DNA of 64,000 bases, taken from the NCBI GenBank assembly GCA_950295325.1, contig OX485807.1, positions 4,652,501 to 4,716,500 on the forward strand, written 5' to 3'. Origin of the DNA: Polytrichum commune. Taxonomy: Eukaryota; Streptophyta; Polytrichopsida; Polytrichales; Polytrichaceae. Of the stretch, positions 22,303-32,953 are shown one piece after another; position 1 is the first letter of the stretch, and every line of letters begins with the position of its first letter. Below the pieces are notes generated by a model, which saw nothing but the letters and a program-made list of their open reading frames with translations, ran no database searches and was not told the DNA's origin. The translations under genes were made by a program, and so were the position numbers.

Positions 22303-24646
22303 CTAATCTGAATCTGAATCGAGGTCTATTGCAATTGGATTAGCTGGATCAAGACCGCCGTGCCGTTGAAGTCCTCGTCGTGTTCGTGATGATTCTCCTG
22401 TATCTTTCATGCTTCGCGCTGCTCCACGGGTGAGATATGAACGACTTCTAGGAGACAATGAAACGGCATTACGTGGTCTAGGCCCACCATTTAGCCATTT
22501 CAAAACCGCATCATCCGTAAGTCTATGCAAGAGTGCATTAATTGCACTCAACTGCAGCATGTTCTGGTGGTATCCCTGCTCCAACTCCAATTCAAGTCTC
22601 GGATCCCGTTTCATAGGTATGTCATCTGCATCTTGTTCCAAATCATGCTCCGATACTGATTAGAGACTTGCTGCATTCTCCCAATGAAGATGATTGCTTA
22701 TCTTTAATTGTCTGCTTGTTGTATCCCAATGCCAACCCAAAAATTGGTAAAAAAATCTTTTCAAGCCATGCTCGGGGGCTTCTTGGGATATAACTCATCT
22801 GTAGCATACATAATTAGACGTGCACTCCGTGTCCATGCTCTATTCTTGTTCTCGTTCCATAGCTCAACCTTGGCACAATTGTATAACCAACTTCACTCAA
22901 CATTCTCCCCATCAAATTCTTGAAATTTGAAGGAAAAGTCCTCAGACTTTCACACCCATACGTTAGGCATGTAATCCCGAAGGCCAAATTGGAGGTACAA
23001 ACGAGGGTGAAAGGCTGATCTACAATAAAGACACTGGCATTTCTTGATCATATTCTCTATTAGACATTGTGGACGGAATTGGCCCCACATGATCCAACTG
23101 GAAGGCATTCCTCTGGGCCAAATGGACATTGGCAAATCGCACACACGGATCCGTCTGAAACCATTTAATGTGGATTTGGCCATAACTTCTCACCAGCAAT
23201 ATGGAATGGATATTCATGCACTTGTTCCATATTCCAATGGTGATCCATATCGGATACTTACTACCAATCGATGCTCCCGCTTGACAATGTCCACTTCCTA
23301 TTCTCATCCCACATACTAGGGTACATCTGCTCATTTTCTGGCCATGACGTAAGCATCAAGTTCCGCATTCTCTAATTGCGGTTTCATTCTTTCTAGATGC
23401 TCTTAAACTCAGTTTCAAATTAACGGGCCTTTGCCATAGCAAACAATGTGTCTGTCTTAATATTCTTGCGCTCCACAATCGCATCCAACATAAATTTCTT
23501 CATATTTGGATTCTGCTCCTCCAGTTGACCAAGAACGTTAAGGTCAATCTTGGCTTTGTAATTAACAACAACTTCATTGATCACTTAAAGTTGTTGCTGT
23601 ATGTCCACCACCTTTTTTTGCAAAGCTTCCATCTTTCCTTGCATTACTTGATTCATCGTACATACTTCCAAAGCTTTTGATTTTGCAATCCTGGCTCTTT
23701 CTAAAGCTGTGTCCCTCTCTGCTTGCAAAGATTGAAGGTTAATGTATGTTGGTGAACTACTTGAACTACCAGCCTCCCCCATCGTAAGTGTTGCAACTTG
23801 ATTTTTCAAATCCAGAATCTTTGCTTTGTACTCACGAATTTCCTCAGCATGCTGCTTACGCAATTCATCAATTCTGCTCTCCATTGTGTCCGCTCCAAGT
23901 TCACCAAAGATTACCTTGTTAACCACCTCGTCGACCAAGTTGTTAATTTCAACTTCTGCCATGTTCTTTTGGTCTTCCATATCCTACATGCCGTCATCCA
24001 TACTTGCAAACGTCTTCTCGATTACCATTTACCCTCTCCATATCATTGTCTGCTCGACTAAGACGACGTGACTTTTTGGGTTCCCAACCCTCTGGGGTCC
24101 CAGGCTCATCCACTACTCTGGGATTCCTCCTGAACCACTCCGGAACGGCATTGTATGGAATATCTGGAATTGCACACTTAGTAAATGCAATTCCAATATC
24201 CCTAAATTTCTTTTCATTCAGAGCACCCAGAGTTGACCAATCCACTCTCACTCGCAACACGTGCTCTGCATACATCATACATGCCACAGACATCGAAATT
24301 GCACTTTTGGGCAATCTTCCCACATTGGAGATATTTCCAAGTATTGTTAAAAATCTCTATTTTATCTCTACGTCTTCAAGCTAGATATAACTCGCACACT
24401 TGGATTTGCAATGTCGCTCGTGACAAGATCTTGGCCATAACCGATCAAAGTGAGGGAAGCTCACATACTGCATTGCAGTCCTCGCTGACCACGGCTGTGG
24501 TACATTCTCCCAACTTGTCTTGGTTTTTTGGGTGTCGTCATCATAAACATCCCACTCCAACTCTGCGGCCTCGCGTTGATATTTCTTGGGCTCCCTTGAT
24601 CCTCCACTTGCCATGTCTCTAGATCCTCCACTTGCCATGTCTCCAC
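22303..24646 (-). pseudogene. Convergent second gene: coiled-coil protein of unknown function, broken
   Basis: Minus-strand frames line up as one decayed protein. It begins at 24646-24620 with a repeated MASGGSRD motif, followed by a W-rich block (AAELEWDVYDDD, PHFDRLWPRS). At 24323-23994 is a basic domain with VDWSTLGALNEKKFRDIG and VPEWFRRNP. At 23980-23585 is a long heptad-like coiled coil (RIDELRKQHAEEIREYKAK, then SLQAERDTALERARIAKSK). At 22641-22303 comes a final domain ending with an acidic DLDSDSD tail. Stops and frameshifts interrupt it at least five times. I do not recognise the family. It faces the transposase tail to tail, like two-gene transposons such as MuDR or PIF/Harbinger, so an accessory DNA-binding protein of the element is a reasonable but unproved reading. 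Confidence 0.5.
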
Positions 24647-25062
24647 CCCAATTGTAGTTTCTAAGTCTAATCTAGAACTCTAATTTTTTAAATTCTAATT
24701 GCACTTCATAATAGTGCTACAAAAACATCCAAGCATACACTTCAAAATAGTGTTGCTGAGGAATGAGTCCAAAAATGTTGTTAAAAAATAAAGTTCAAAA
24801 ATTCAGCACACCCTTCGAGCAGCCCGCTACCCGCGCTCACACAGAGGCCAGTTGACTGGGCGCGTCAGAAGGAATGTGCCAAAAAAACGGCCACCCTTAA
24901 CACACCCACAAAACACATGAATAATATTGTTTGTGAAAAAGGGTCCCCAAAAAAGAACCCTACACTCCCCCGAGCACCCCGCTGCCCCGCGCTCTTTTTC
25001 AGAGGAGGGCCATCCGGGCGCCCACAAGGAGTGGAATGGGGTATAACAAGTGGTCCCCTCCA

Positions 25063-25257
25063 CTTATATACCCCATCCGCCTACCCTCCCCCGTACCCGA
25101 CCCTCCCACATCAAAACCGGCCCTCCCCCCCCCCCCCGTACCCAACCCAACCCTGCCCCCTCTCCCCCCCGTCCGCACCCGCCTTCCCGTCCGTCCCCCC
25201 CCCCCCCCGGTCCGCTCCCCCTTTGCCACATGTCCCGACTAAAAGTAGGTGGCTAAT
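25063..25257 (-). promoter_or_regulatory. TATA box and C/G-rich upstream region of the minus-strand gene
   Basis: On the minus strand TATATAAG (25063-25070) lies about 420 bases upstream of the first methionines of the coiled-coil gene. Upstream of it, 25080-25220 is extremely C-rich on the plus strand, with tracts of about 13 and 15 C. The proline-rich frames seen here are a by-product of composition. Confidence 0.5.
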
Positions 25258-26151
25258 AAAAATGTTTATCTCATGTATTTATGACCGATTGAAAATAGGC
25301 ATATATTTTCATCTATTTACGAGCCGATTCAAAAGGGGGGTTAGATACGAATGGAATGGAATTCCATACACTTGGATATTAGGATTGTCATTCGTTTAGG
25401 ACACATTTGTATGTGAGTTATACATACAAATGGAATTCAGCACATTATTATGGATTCGATTTCCATTCGTTTAGGAGCAGGGTTTAAGGTGTTGGATACA
25501 AATGGAATTCAACACATTATCTTGAGACCCTAAACTATTTGATGGAATACTAGTGTGTTAATGAAATTCGTATATATAAACATGTTCAAAATTTCAAAAA
25601 TGAAGACCTACTTACCCTTCAAAGAAGTGGATGAATTCTTCTATCCTTCATGTTTCTCCAAACAAACATCATTGTATTCCAATTCATGTTTTCAAGTGGA
25701 ATATTTGCACATGAAATAAAAAACTTCAAACTAGTACGTAGATGACTTTTGATTAGGTTTTGTTTAAAAAAACCCTCTCACATATTGCAGTGCATGACAC
25801 AAAAATGTAGGTTGAATCTCCTTAACTGCGAAGCCTATCATTTTTTGTTCCAAAAAAAAAAACTCAAATCCTTCATCCAAAGTCATAGAAGTGTGCAATA
25901 ATAAACGGTTGGTTGAATTTTAAAATAAAATTAAATAAATAAATCATAAAGCTGGTACAACATATTATACAAGTAATAACTTTACTATTGCGATGACGGT
26001 ATAAATGCCCTTTATAAATCATATACATGAACAAACCATGCACAATCTAATATTCCACTTCATTCCGTCAACTTGATTTCCGTGGCTTCCGTCGAGGGTC
26101 CGTTCTTGGCGGAAGAGGATCTGGTCGAAGTAAATAAACGTAACTAATTGT
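25258..26151. other. AT-rich spacer with small repeats
   Basis: No gene. A hairpin with 11-bp arms CATTTGTATGT / ACATACAAATG lies at 25404-25432. A unit ATACAAATGGAATTCA(A/G)CACA occurs at about 25423 and 25499, and TTCGTTTAGGA at about 25391 and 25468. These could be subterminal repeats of a transposon. Confidence 0.45.
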
Positions 26152-26604
26152 TCAGTCTTTCATCCGTTCATTTAACGGTAGCTGATGAGGCGATAATCCT
26201 CTCATCTTCTTACGAAAAGGAAAAGTCCTTGAAGATTCTCCCGCTACCTTGACTTCTTTAATGTCGATTGAATTGTCCTCCACATCCACATCCCTGGGCT
26301 TCCGTTCCATATGCGCACTCAAATCAACCACATCATTTGGATCTTCACCCACGCATTTTGTTAGGTCCTTCTCTACTACATCGATCTCCAATTTGTCCGC
26401 ATATCGTTGTTGGTCCTCCTCCGCCCTCAATTTCTATGTTTGTGTAGATGGTGAGAAGGGGGTCATGACATACTCATCACGAAATCGATCTCTAGCACGT
26501 TCGGGTGATGGATTGAATGGAATATGGGAATCCCTTAAATTCTCTATCTCCTCATCCTGTCTTTGACCCTCAAACATGTCTCTCTCCTCTCCCATCCTAT
26601 CCAT
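26152..26604 (-). pseudogene. Small acidic hydrophilic protein gene, one in-frame stop
   Basis: An ATG at 26604 opens a 150-codon frame interrupted only by TAG at 26434-26436, which one change would turn into CAG. About 50 bases upstream on the minus strand is TATATAAG. The product would be charged and probably disordered or coiled (RDMFEGQRQDEEIENLRD, RAEEDQQRYADKLEIDVVEK), ending with a basic FRKKMRG patch. I do not recognise it. It lies between the coiled-coil gene and the kinase-like gene and shares their state of decay. Confidence 0.35.
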
Positions 26605-26876
26605 AATACTCTACCTCATCATATGTATGAGTCTAAATGCTTTACTTATATATTGAGCTCAATGGACTTCATGAAATATACAATAATTGATGTAATCTAA
26701 GATGTACAGGATCCAATTATCGTTGGTGAGATAAAGACAATACAATTAGAATAAAAAAAAAGTTGGTGAGGTCAAAAAGGTAGTTGCACTTTTTCGAAAA
26801 GTCTTTTGACATCCGCATTGGAAACCTCTTTGATACCTCTTTGAAGCTTTTATATTTGATATGTTACCTATTCATT

Positions 26877-27180
26877 CGACAAATCACATATATGTGCTTC
26901 AACCATAGCAGTTCATATGGTTTCACTACCCATGTCACGCATCCAGAGGCCACTTTCATTCAACAAATCACATATATGTGCTTCAACCATAATAGTTCAT
27001 ATGGTTTCACAACCCATGTCACGCATCCAGATGCCACTTTCATTCAACAAATCACATATATGTGTTTCAACCACAGTAGTTCATATGGTTTCACAACCCA
27101 TGTCACGCATCCGAAGGCCACTTTCATTCAACAAATCACATATTTGTGCTTCAATCATAGTAGTTCATATGGTTTCACAA
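26877..27180. repeat. 84-bp tandem repeat, about 3.6 units
   Basis: AAATCACATAT starts at 26881, 26965, 27049 and 27133, an exact 84-base period with few differences between units. The last unit is cut short and runs directly into telomere-type repeats. 84 is a multiple of three, so plus-strand frames stay open through it; with no start context or homology I treat it as non-coding. Confidence 0.95.
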
Positions 27181-27206
27181 CCCTAAACCCTAAACCCTAA
27201 AACCCT
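27178..27206. repeat. Short interstitial telomere-like repeat (CCCTAAA)
   Basis: ACCCTAAACCCTAAA followed by CCCTAAAACCC, three near-perfect plant-type telomere units, joined without a gap to the last 84-bp tandem unit. Confidence 0.9.
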
Positions 27207-27394
27207 TTCAAATTACAAACTCAACAACAATATTGCTTCCAATCTATCTTTAATTAAGGCATTGTCAATTGTCAATTGTACATTACAGTCAAATTGAAGG
27301 GGATCTCTGCATTTTGCAAAGTCTACCTCAAATCATCCCAGTGTCAAGCTAAGATGCCTCATAATTAACCCAATATTTAACCAGCCAAAGCATC

Positions 27395-27730
27395 ACTTAC
27401 ATGTCAATTGACGTGTGGTTTTTTCTTCACAAGTCACAGTATGTGTCAACTTCTCAATTGTGCATGTCAATTGACATGCATTTTTTTTGCGAGTTTTTGC
27501 GTGTCAAAAGTGAACAACTTGCAAAAACTTTGTCAAACATACAAACTGCTTCCCCCCATCCCCCAGCCTTCCCCTTCTATGCTCCCGTACAGTGTGTAAG
27601 TTTGACAAATTTCATTTGATGTTCAACTCCAAATACAAAGTGTCATGTGACATTTAAAAAAAAATGTCAAAATGACATATACATTTAATTCTAAAATGTC
27701 ACCTCAATTTTGGCTTACACAACATTTTAG
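27395..27730. repeat. TGTCA/TGACA motif cluster with a perfect 20-bp palindrome
   Basis: TGCATGTCAATTGACATGCA at 27461-27480 is a perfect palindrome. An imperfect relative (CATGTCAATTGACGTG) lies at about 27400. Further TGTCA or TGACA motifs follow at irregular spacing up to about 27705. It looks like a dimer binding site with scattered half sites. No gene is seen. Confidence 0.6.
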
Positions 27731-28543
27731 AAAAACTAATATTTTAAATAATAAAAAATACAATCTTGATTTGTAACAAAAAACTGTCAATCGGGCATAA
27801 GGGCCAAGTTCCATGTACCTGTCTCGATCCGTTTATTTTGAAATAATTGGGTGGGCCGGTGAAAAGAGGGTGGTGTCATGTGCCCATCCCTCTCACCCAA
27901 GGACTTCCCTAAAACCCGGGTAAAGCTCCCTCAGTTATAGCGGACACGTCCGGCTATCCCAATGCACCTACAAGAACTTGTTCCGGAGATTTCCAAGTAG
28001 CTTTTAGTTAAGTAGCTTTCACACATGGTCATTGTTTTATCTACCAACCAATGAATGTTGGATAGTTTTTGTCCCATCCCCAAATGCCTTAATCCTTACC
28101 ATCGGTATTTGTTAATGGAGCTCCTCGTGCCCTCATAGCTAAGACTAAAAGCAACCAATCACAATAGCGGGAGGCAACACTTTTAGAGGTCCTACATTCT
28201 TGCCTCATGTCTAGGTACCGATGGGAGGGTCGGTAGTTTTAGCTTAAAACCTCCACTTTTAGGCCATGCCACATCATTTGCCAACTAGGCTCGGCACTAG
28301 ATAATGTCGATGGTGTGAACGCTCAGTTTTAAGGACCCACTTTTAGGCTTAGCTAATGTCAAGTGGGGAGGGGGCATAAGTAACATATTTATATATAGAG
28401 GAAAAAATCAAAAGAAATATTCATAAAATATTTAAAACATTATTTTGGTATCATTTAGGGGTTACAATTCAATTTACTTACAATTCAATTGTAGTAAAAT
28501 AATCACATAATTATTTGTTTTTATGTAATAGTTACATGGAACT
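27731..28543. other. Intergenic, no gene seen
   Basis: Mixed composition. A near-palindrome TAGCGGACACGTCCGGCTA lies near 27940. No readable protein. Confidence 0.4.
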
Positions 28544-28548
28544 CGGAT

Positions 28549-28712
28549 TCCAGCGATCAGCGTAGAATTGTGGTCGCACATTCTCTTGTAGTACAAAAGT
28601 TATTTCATATTTGTATAGAGAACTTCATTACCTATCTGTGGACACCAAGAACTCATTTTTTTGGAGTTCATATGATTTTTTGGGAGCCAAAAAACCGAGA
28701 CTATGTCTTTAT
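28549..28712 (+). repeat. Left flanking repeat of kinase-like gene (order X then Y)
   Basis: Block X (28549-28648, containing GTCGCACATTCTCTTG and CATATTTGTATAGAG) is followed by block Y (28658-28711, containing TTTTGGAGTT and GAGACTATGTCTT). Both recur in the same orientation after the kinase-like gene, but with Y before X. Confidence 0.85.
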
Positions 28713-28734
28713 TTTTTTTTAAAGTGAATATCCC

Positions 28735-28828
28735 GCCCGTCCGCGCCGCGTTCCCCCCGTCAAATCCGATTGAGATCTCATCATGATGTGGGCCCCATCA
28801 TGATGAAGCTCCCCTTTACCTATATAAA
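28735..28828 (+). promoter_or_regulatory. Promoter region of the kinase-like gene
   Basis: A GC-rich tract (CCCGCCCGTCCGCGCCGCG) is followed by an inverted repeat at 28778-28806: TCATCATGATG, a TGGGCCC centre, then CATCATGATGA. TATATAAA lies at 28821-28828. TGGGCC is the core of the plant site II element recognised by TCP-type factors. The first ATG of the gene is 208 bases downstream. Confidence 0.6.
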
Positions 28829-29035
28829 GTTGGGGGGCTTTAGTTGCAATCACTTTTCCTCTCCTCCCACCACATCGGGACCCGAGACCTTGTTGCGTCC
28901 CATGGGACAGCGGCACTGCGCGGGTCTCAAGGGGTTTGGGAGGGCAGGGCAAATTGTGGGGTAACACTCGCAATTTTTTTTTCAGATTCACGCACTCATT
29001 TCTACACTCACTCACTCACGCGGTTTTTTTTCACG

Positions 29036-30922
29036 ATGGAGGGGGAGGACATTGCTCATTACCAAGACGAGGATTCAAGGCTGCACCGTGCTTGGCTCCA
29101 AAGCAATGCATCTGCAAATACTGGCGAGAGTATGGGAAGCGAGCCTGGAAGTGGAAGTCCTACAGCACGTAGAGCATGCCCCGATCCTTTTGAATTTGAT
29201 CAGGAGATTTTTGTTGTTGGTCATTCTGGAGGCAGCCAATCACGGGGAAGCCATGGAACACGTGGGAGTCGGGGAAATAGTGGATATAGAGGGAGAACAA
29301 GAAGGGGACCAAGCTCAGGCAGGTCCACTGGTATACAACACGTGCCACCACGATCTCCGACACGGCGGACATCAAGACCACATAGCCCTGCACGTTATGT
29401 ACCTCAGGCTTCGGATAGTGATGAACGACGGGGATTGAAACGCGCAGCAGATTCGGAAGGGATGGAGGAGGGGTCCACGACATCAGGTTCGCAATCAAAG
29501 AAAAGGAAAAATAGAGGCAAACGCGATAAACAGAGCGATGAGATTCGAAACCATTGTAGGACATTGCTTTTGGAATGGTTTAGAAATAACAACATGATTT
29601 TTTTGGAAAGACAATATTTCAATAATGGTATAAAGGGTTTAGAGTTGGTGAAGAACGATTTGATGCTTCTTCTCACGGAAGGCACGGCTGGAGCGGAGTT
29701 TGAAGAAGATAGGGGCATGAGCGATTTGGACACCTGGATTGAACAACAAGCCAGGAAAGCAATCTACAATCCAACAATGACATATGATGTTGTGCATCCT
29801 GGTGAGGGAAGTAGTAGTGGCATGAAATCTGAGCTGTACGAGAAGCTAGAGAATTGGAAAAGAGGCGTAATAATAGCAAAAGGAACATCCGCCCGCAACC
29901 TTCCCGTTTTTTTTTACAGACAAATGGCAAACAACATTGTTACTCAGGGCCGGCAAGGTGTCATATGGCTGCCTAGAAATGCGGAGATCAAAGCCTTGGA
30001 TAAGGAAATCTTCCAAGGGACCTACGGAGTGGTACGGAGGGTCACAATTCATAGAGTATCATTCATCCCTAGCTGGATAGAGTGGGCTGGGAAGACCATG
30101 AAGGCCACGAATAGTTTGGAGAATTGAAAAGAACGTTCAGTTGAAGCATTGGCATGTCCAGTAGATCATCATGGGGTAATCAAGCTACAATACCTCAATA
30201 TGAAAACATACGAATCCTATTCGATGTGGTGGAATGGAGGCTCTTTGAAGCACATGAGGGCCTATGACTACCAAGTTCCGGATGTCCACGAGAGCACAAT
30301 CCTTCAAACGCCTGGGCCAGACTTTGAAGCACAGAAACGCTTGGTTGTATATCGAAGGCATCGAGCTTATTTGGCATGGGCTCTAATGTGCATTGTGGAT
30401 ATAGTGCACAAGCATGACATGTTGCACAATGACCTTAATCCCAACAATGTCATGCTGCATTTCCCACAAGACCGTGAGAACACGGTTTTCATTGGTGTGT
30501 GTAATTGGGGCATGACATTATGGGGAGATGAGGACGCCCCCTCTAACTATGGAAAATATTCAGTAGATGAGATGAACAAGCACAAAGCAAAATACAACTG
30601 TGCTGGTCCATAATTATTCCATGTACGAGGACAACGTGGAACATTCACCTCTCCAATGAGGATGGCTCGGAAAAATAGGCACACATTTTTCTCGGAGTCC
30701 TTCTAAGTGGGTGTTTTGGCAAAGAAGATTTATCACAAGGATTCGACTTCCCCCTTGTTTCAGCTAAACCGTAATCTAAATGGCTTTCAGGTAGCATTGG
30801 ATGCATTGACGAAGACCAATCTAGCGGAAATGTCAACCATCACACACGTAGTGAACATGTTGAAGTCGCCTCCATACAGCATGGCTAACCCGACAATGTG
30901 CTTCCGTGACACTGCAAAATAG
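29036..30922 (+). pseudogene. Kinase-like gene in mobile-element context, three in-frame stops
   Basis: One reading frame of 629 codons interrupted only by TGA (30125), TAA (30611) and TAG (30703). Residues 1-165 are Ser/Gly/Arg-rich and look disordered; a basic patch (KKRKNRGKRDK) may be a nuclear signal. The kinase-like half starts near residue 325 with GTYGVVRR as glycine loop and AGK as the possible ATP lysine. The catalytic loop is HNDLNPNNVML, with HND in place of HRD. The expected DFG place reads CNWG, so the metal-binding Asp has become Asn in this copy. No clear APE remains. Substrate and role are unknown. AATAAA near 30986 is a possible polyadenylation signal. Other possible readings are a trapped host kinase or a cargo gene of a large transposon. 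Confidence 0.65.
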
Positions 30923-31205
30923 AACTTTTTAGTTTCTTTTGCATCAATTTTGAATCATACCAATTTTGTAACCACTGGAGATGTAAATAAAGCCATCAAT
31001 TTTTCATACAAAACTTGTATATTTTTTGGAGTTTATATGATTTTTTGAAAGCCAAAAAATAGAGACTATGTCTTAAAATTCCCAAAAATAGTGAAAATGT
31101 GCTAATTCCAGCAAACATCATAGAATTGCGGTCGCACATTCTCTTGCAGCACAAATGTTATTTCATATTTGTATAGAGGACTTCATTACCTATCCGTGGA
31201 CACCA
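30923..31205 (+). repeat. 3' flank and right repeat of kinase-like gene (order Y then X)
   Basis: After the gene and a possible poly(A) signal, block Y (31021-31075) and block X (31106-31205) occur, each closely matching the blocks at 28549-28712 in the same orientation but in swapped order. The retrotransposon begins immediately after. Confidence 0.85.
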
Positions 31206-31438
31206 ATCCAAGGGTATGGATAATGACGGATTGCTCCGCAACCAACTAGCGTGGCGAACGTCATCCCAAGGAACTGTAGGCTGGGTGCAATGTGAGCCCC
31301 ATCCTTAATCGCCTCTGATGGTTGGCCATCAAATTCCACAGAATTAATTTCACCGCCTCATGTCGATTGTGTCTCTAAACCATAACTCCTCATCTTCCAT
31401 TTGGGCAGGCACAAGATGATGAAAACCACATATGATCA

Positions 31439-32950
31439 TTAAGTACGATTGGTGGGAACATCAAATACTGAAGATCCTCGACAGCGAGGACAACTCCACT
31501 GTCTAGATGGTAGAGAAGTCAAGGGTGGCCTCAAGCATGCCATGTGCCAACCATGTTGACACTCATCACACAGGAGCATAGTAGCCGCTCCTTTCTTCTC
31601 TCCACACACAAAACATGGAAGACCCTCTGGCACGACGGCCAATTTAGGATGAATTGTACTCTCAATGGGTAGATGACATGGGGCACAATTTTTGGAATGC
31701 TCGCGACATTCTCTGCCATCCTTGCCTTCCAATAACAACAAATCACTCGGCAACACCTCCTTCACCCAAAGGATAGTGCGCCCCGCCCTGATATCCAATG
31801 TCGTAGGCGCCTCACGTTGGAGATAAACATAATTCCCTTGCCAAAATCTCCACAATTGAGGTCGGTAAGCACCACTGCGAATGCGTGCATAACGCAATGT
31901 GTCACGGTACTGAGCAATGGACAAATTCTCCAACGCCATAGGCATAGCCCTCTGGAAGAATTGAGCCCGCCCCTGCAAACACTCTGCCCAAATGTTTGGG
32001 TCATCCAAGTCCACAACAGGAGCTAACTTTTTCCGAATAGAACTCGGGAGAATAGGCTCACGTCCATACAATAATTGATATGGACTGTAGGATGCCAAAG
32101 AGGCCTGCCTACTAAATCGATAGCCTATAGCAATCCAAGGTAACATAAGGTCCCAATACCGGTGGCTTCCCCGAAGTAATCCATACTTCCTCAAGCCATG
32201 CTTGGTTGTCTGAACAACCCGTTCTGCCAAGCCATCTGCCTCCGGATGATCCCGAGAGGTGGTGCGGTGATCTATGAGCGCCTTAGTGCACAACTCCTCA
32301 AAAACACCGAGGAACTCCCTCCCTTGGTCCGTCAATACCTCAGCCGGTGCTCCAAAACGTGCCAACACACGATCCAAAAAGGCGGCCGTGGCCAACTCTG
32401 CAGAGTTTTGGGGTAAAGCAACAAGCTCGATCCACTTGCTAAAATGCCCCACCATCACCAACACGTACTTTGCTCCACGTGGCGTGACAACCAACGGTCC
32501 CGCAAAGTCTAGCGACCAACGGTAGCCTAATCCCATGATAGGTAAGGGCTGTAACTGAGGTGACAAGGTGTTAAAGCTAGACCTCACCCGGTCATAAACT
32601 TCACACCTCCCGACATAAGCAGCCACCTGCTGATACATGCCAGTCCACCAATATTGGCCACGCAACATCGAATGTGTCCTGCGTATGCCAAAATGGCCAA
32701 GTTCCTCGTGGACTTGTTACACCAAGGAGGCCCTCTGATCCGGCCTAGGAACAATGCGCCTTGTCCCATCCGACCACAATCGAAATAACAAACCGTTTTC
32801 CCAACGGAACCTTGTTATTCGATGCCCAATCCTATCCCTTTCCATTGCCGAGGTAGACGAAGGAAAGGTTCCCTGCTGGAGCTTATGCAATACGGAAAGA
32901 TCCTCCCATATATCCGCAATAGCTTGAGGTCGATCAATCTCATCATCCAA
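31439..32950 (-). pseudogene. Integrase with C-terminal PHD finger
   Basis: The frame holds an N-terminal zinc-binding part (HEELGHFG, then GRCEVYDRV, where the second Cys of the HHCC set is Tyr), followed by the catalytic core with the DDE residues in WSLDFAGP, LTDQGREF and HPEADGLAERVV. After a basic linker, 31481-31615 encodes a C4HC3 PHD finger (CFVC, CDECQHGWHMAC, CPRC), a module that in other proteins reads histone H3 tails. It takes the place a chromodomain holds in chromoviruses, so guided insertion into particular chromatin is a fair inference. TAA at 32717-32719 interrupts the frame. Confidence 0.9.
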
Positions 32951-32953
32951 GCC

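Noticed and set aside
24917-25256. Long proline-rich reading frames on the plus strand
   Set aside because: They come from C-tracts (CCC codons) in a promoter-like region, with no start context or domain.
26877-27180. CRISPR array
   Set aside because: Units are joined head to tail without spacers, in a plant genome.
26784-27200. Repeat protein encoded by the 84-bp tandem array
   Set aside because: The period is a multiple of three, so frames stay open automatically; no ATG context or known repeat family.
28549-31205. X and Y blocks as LTRs of a small retrotransposon
   Set aside because: Block order is swapped between the two sides and no primer-binding site or polypurine tract is seen.
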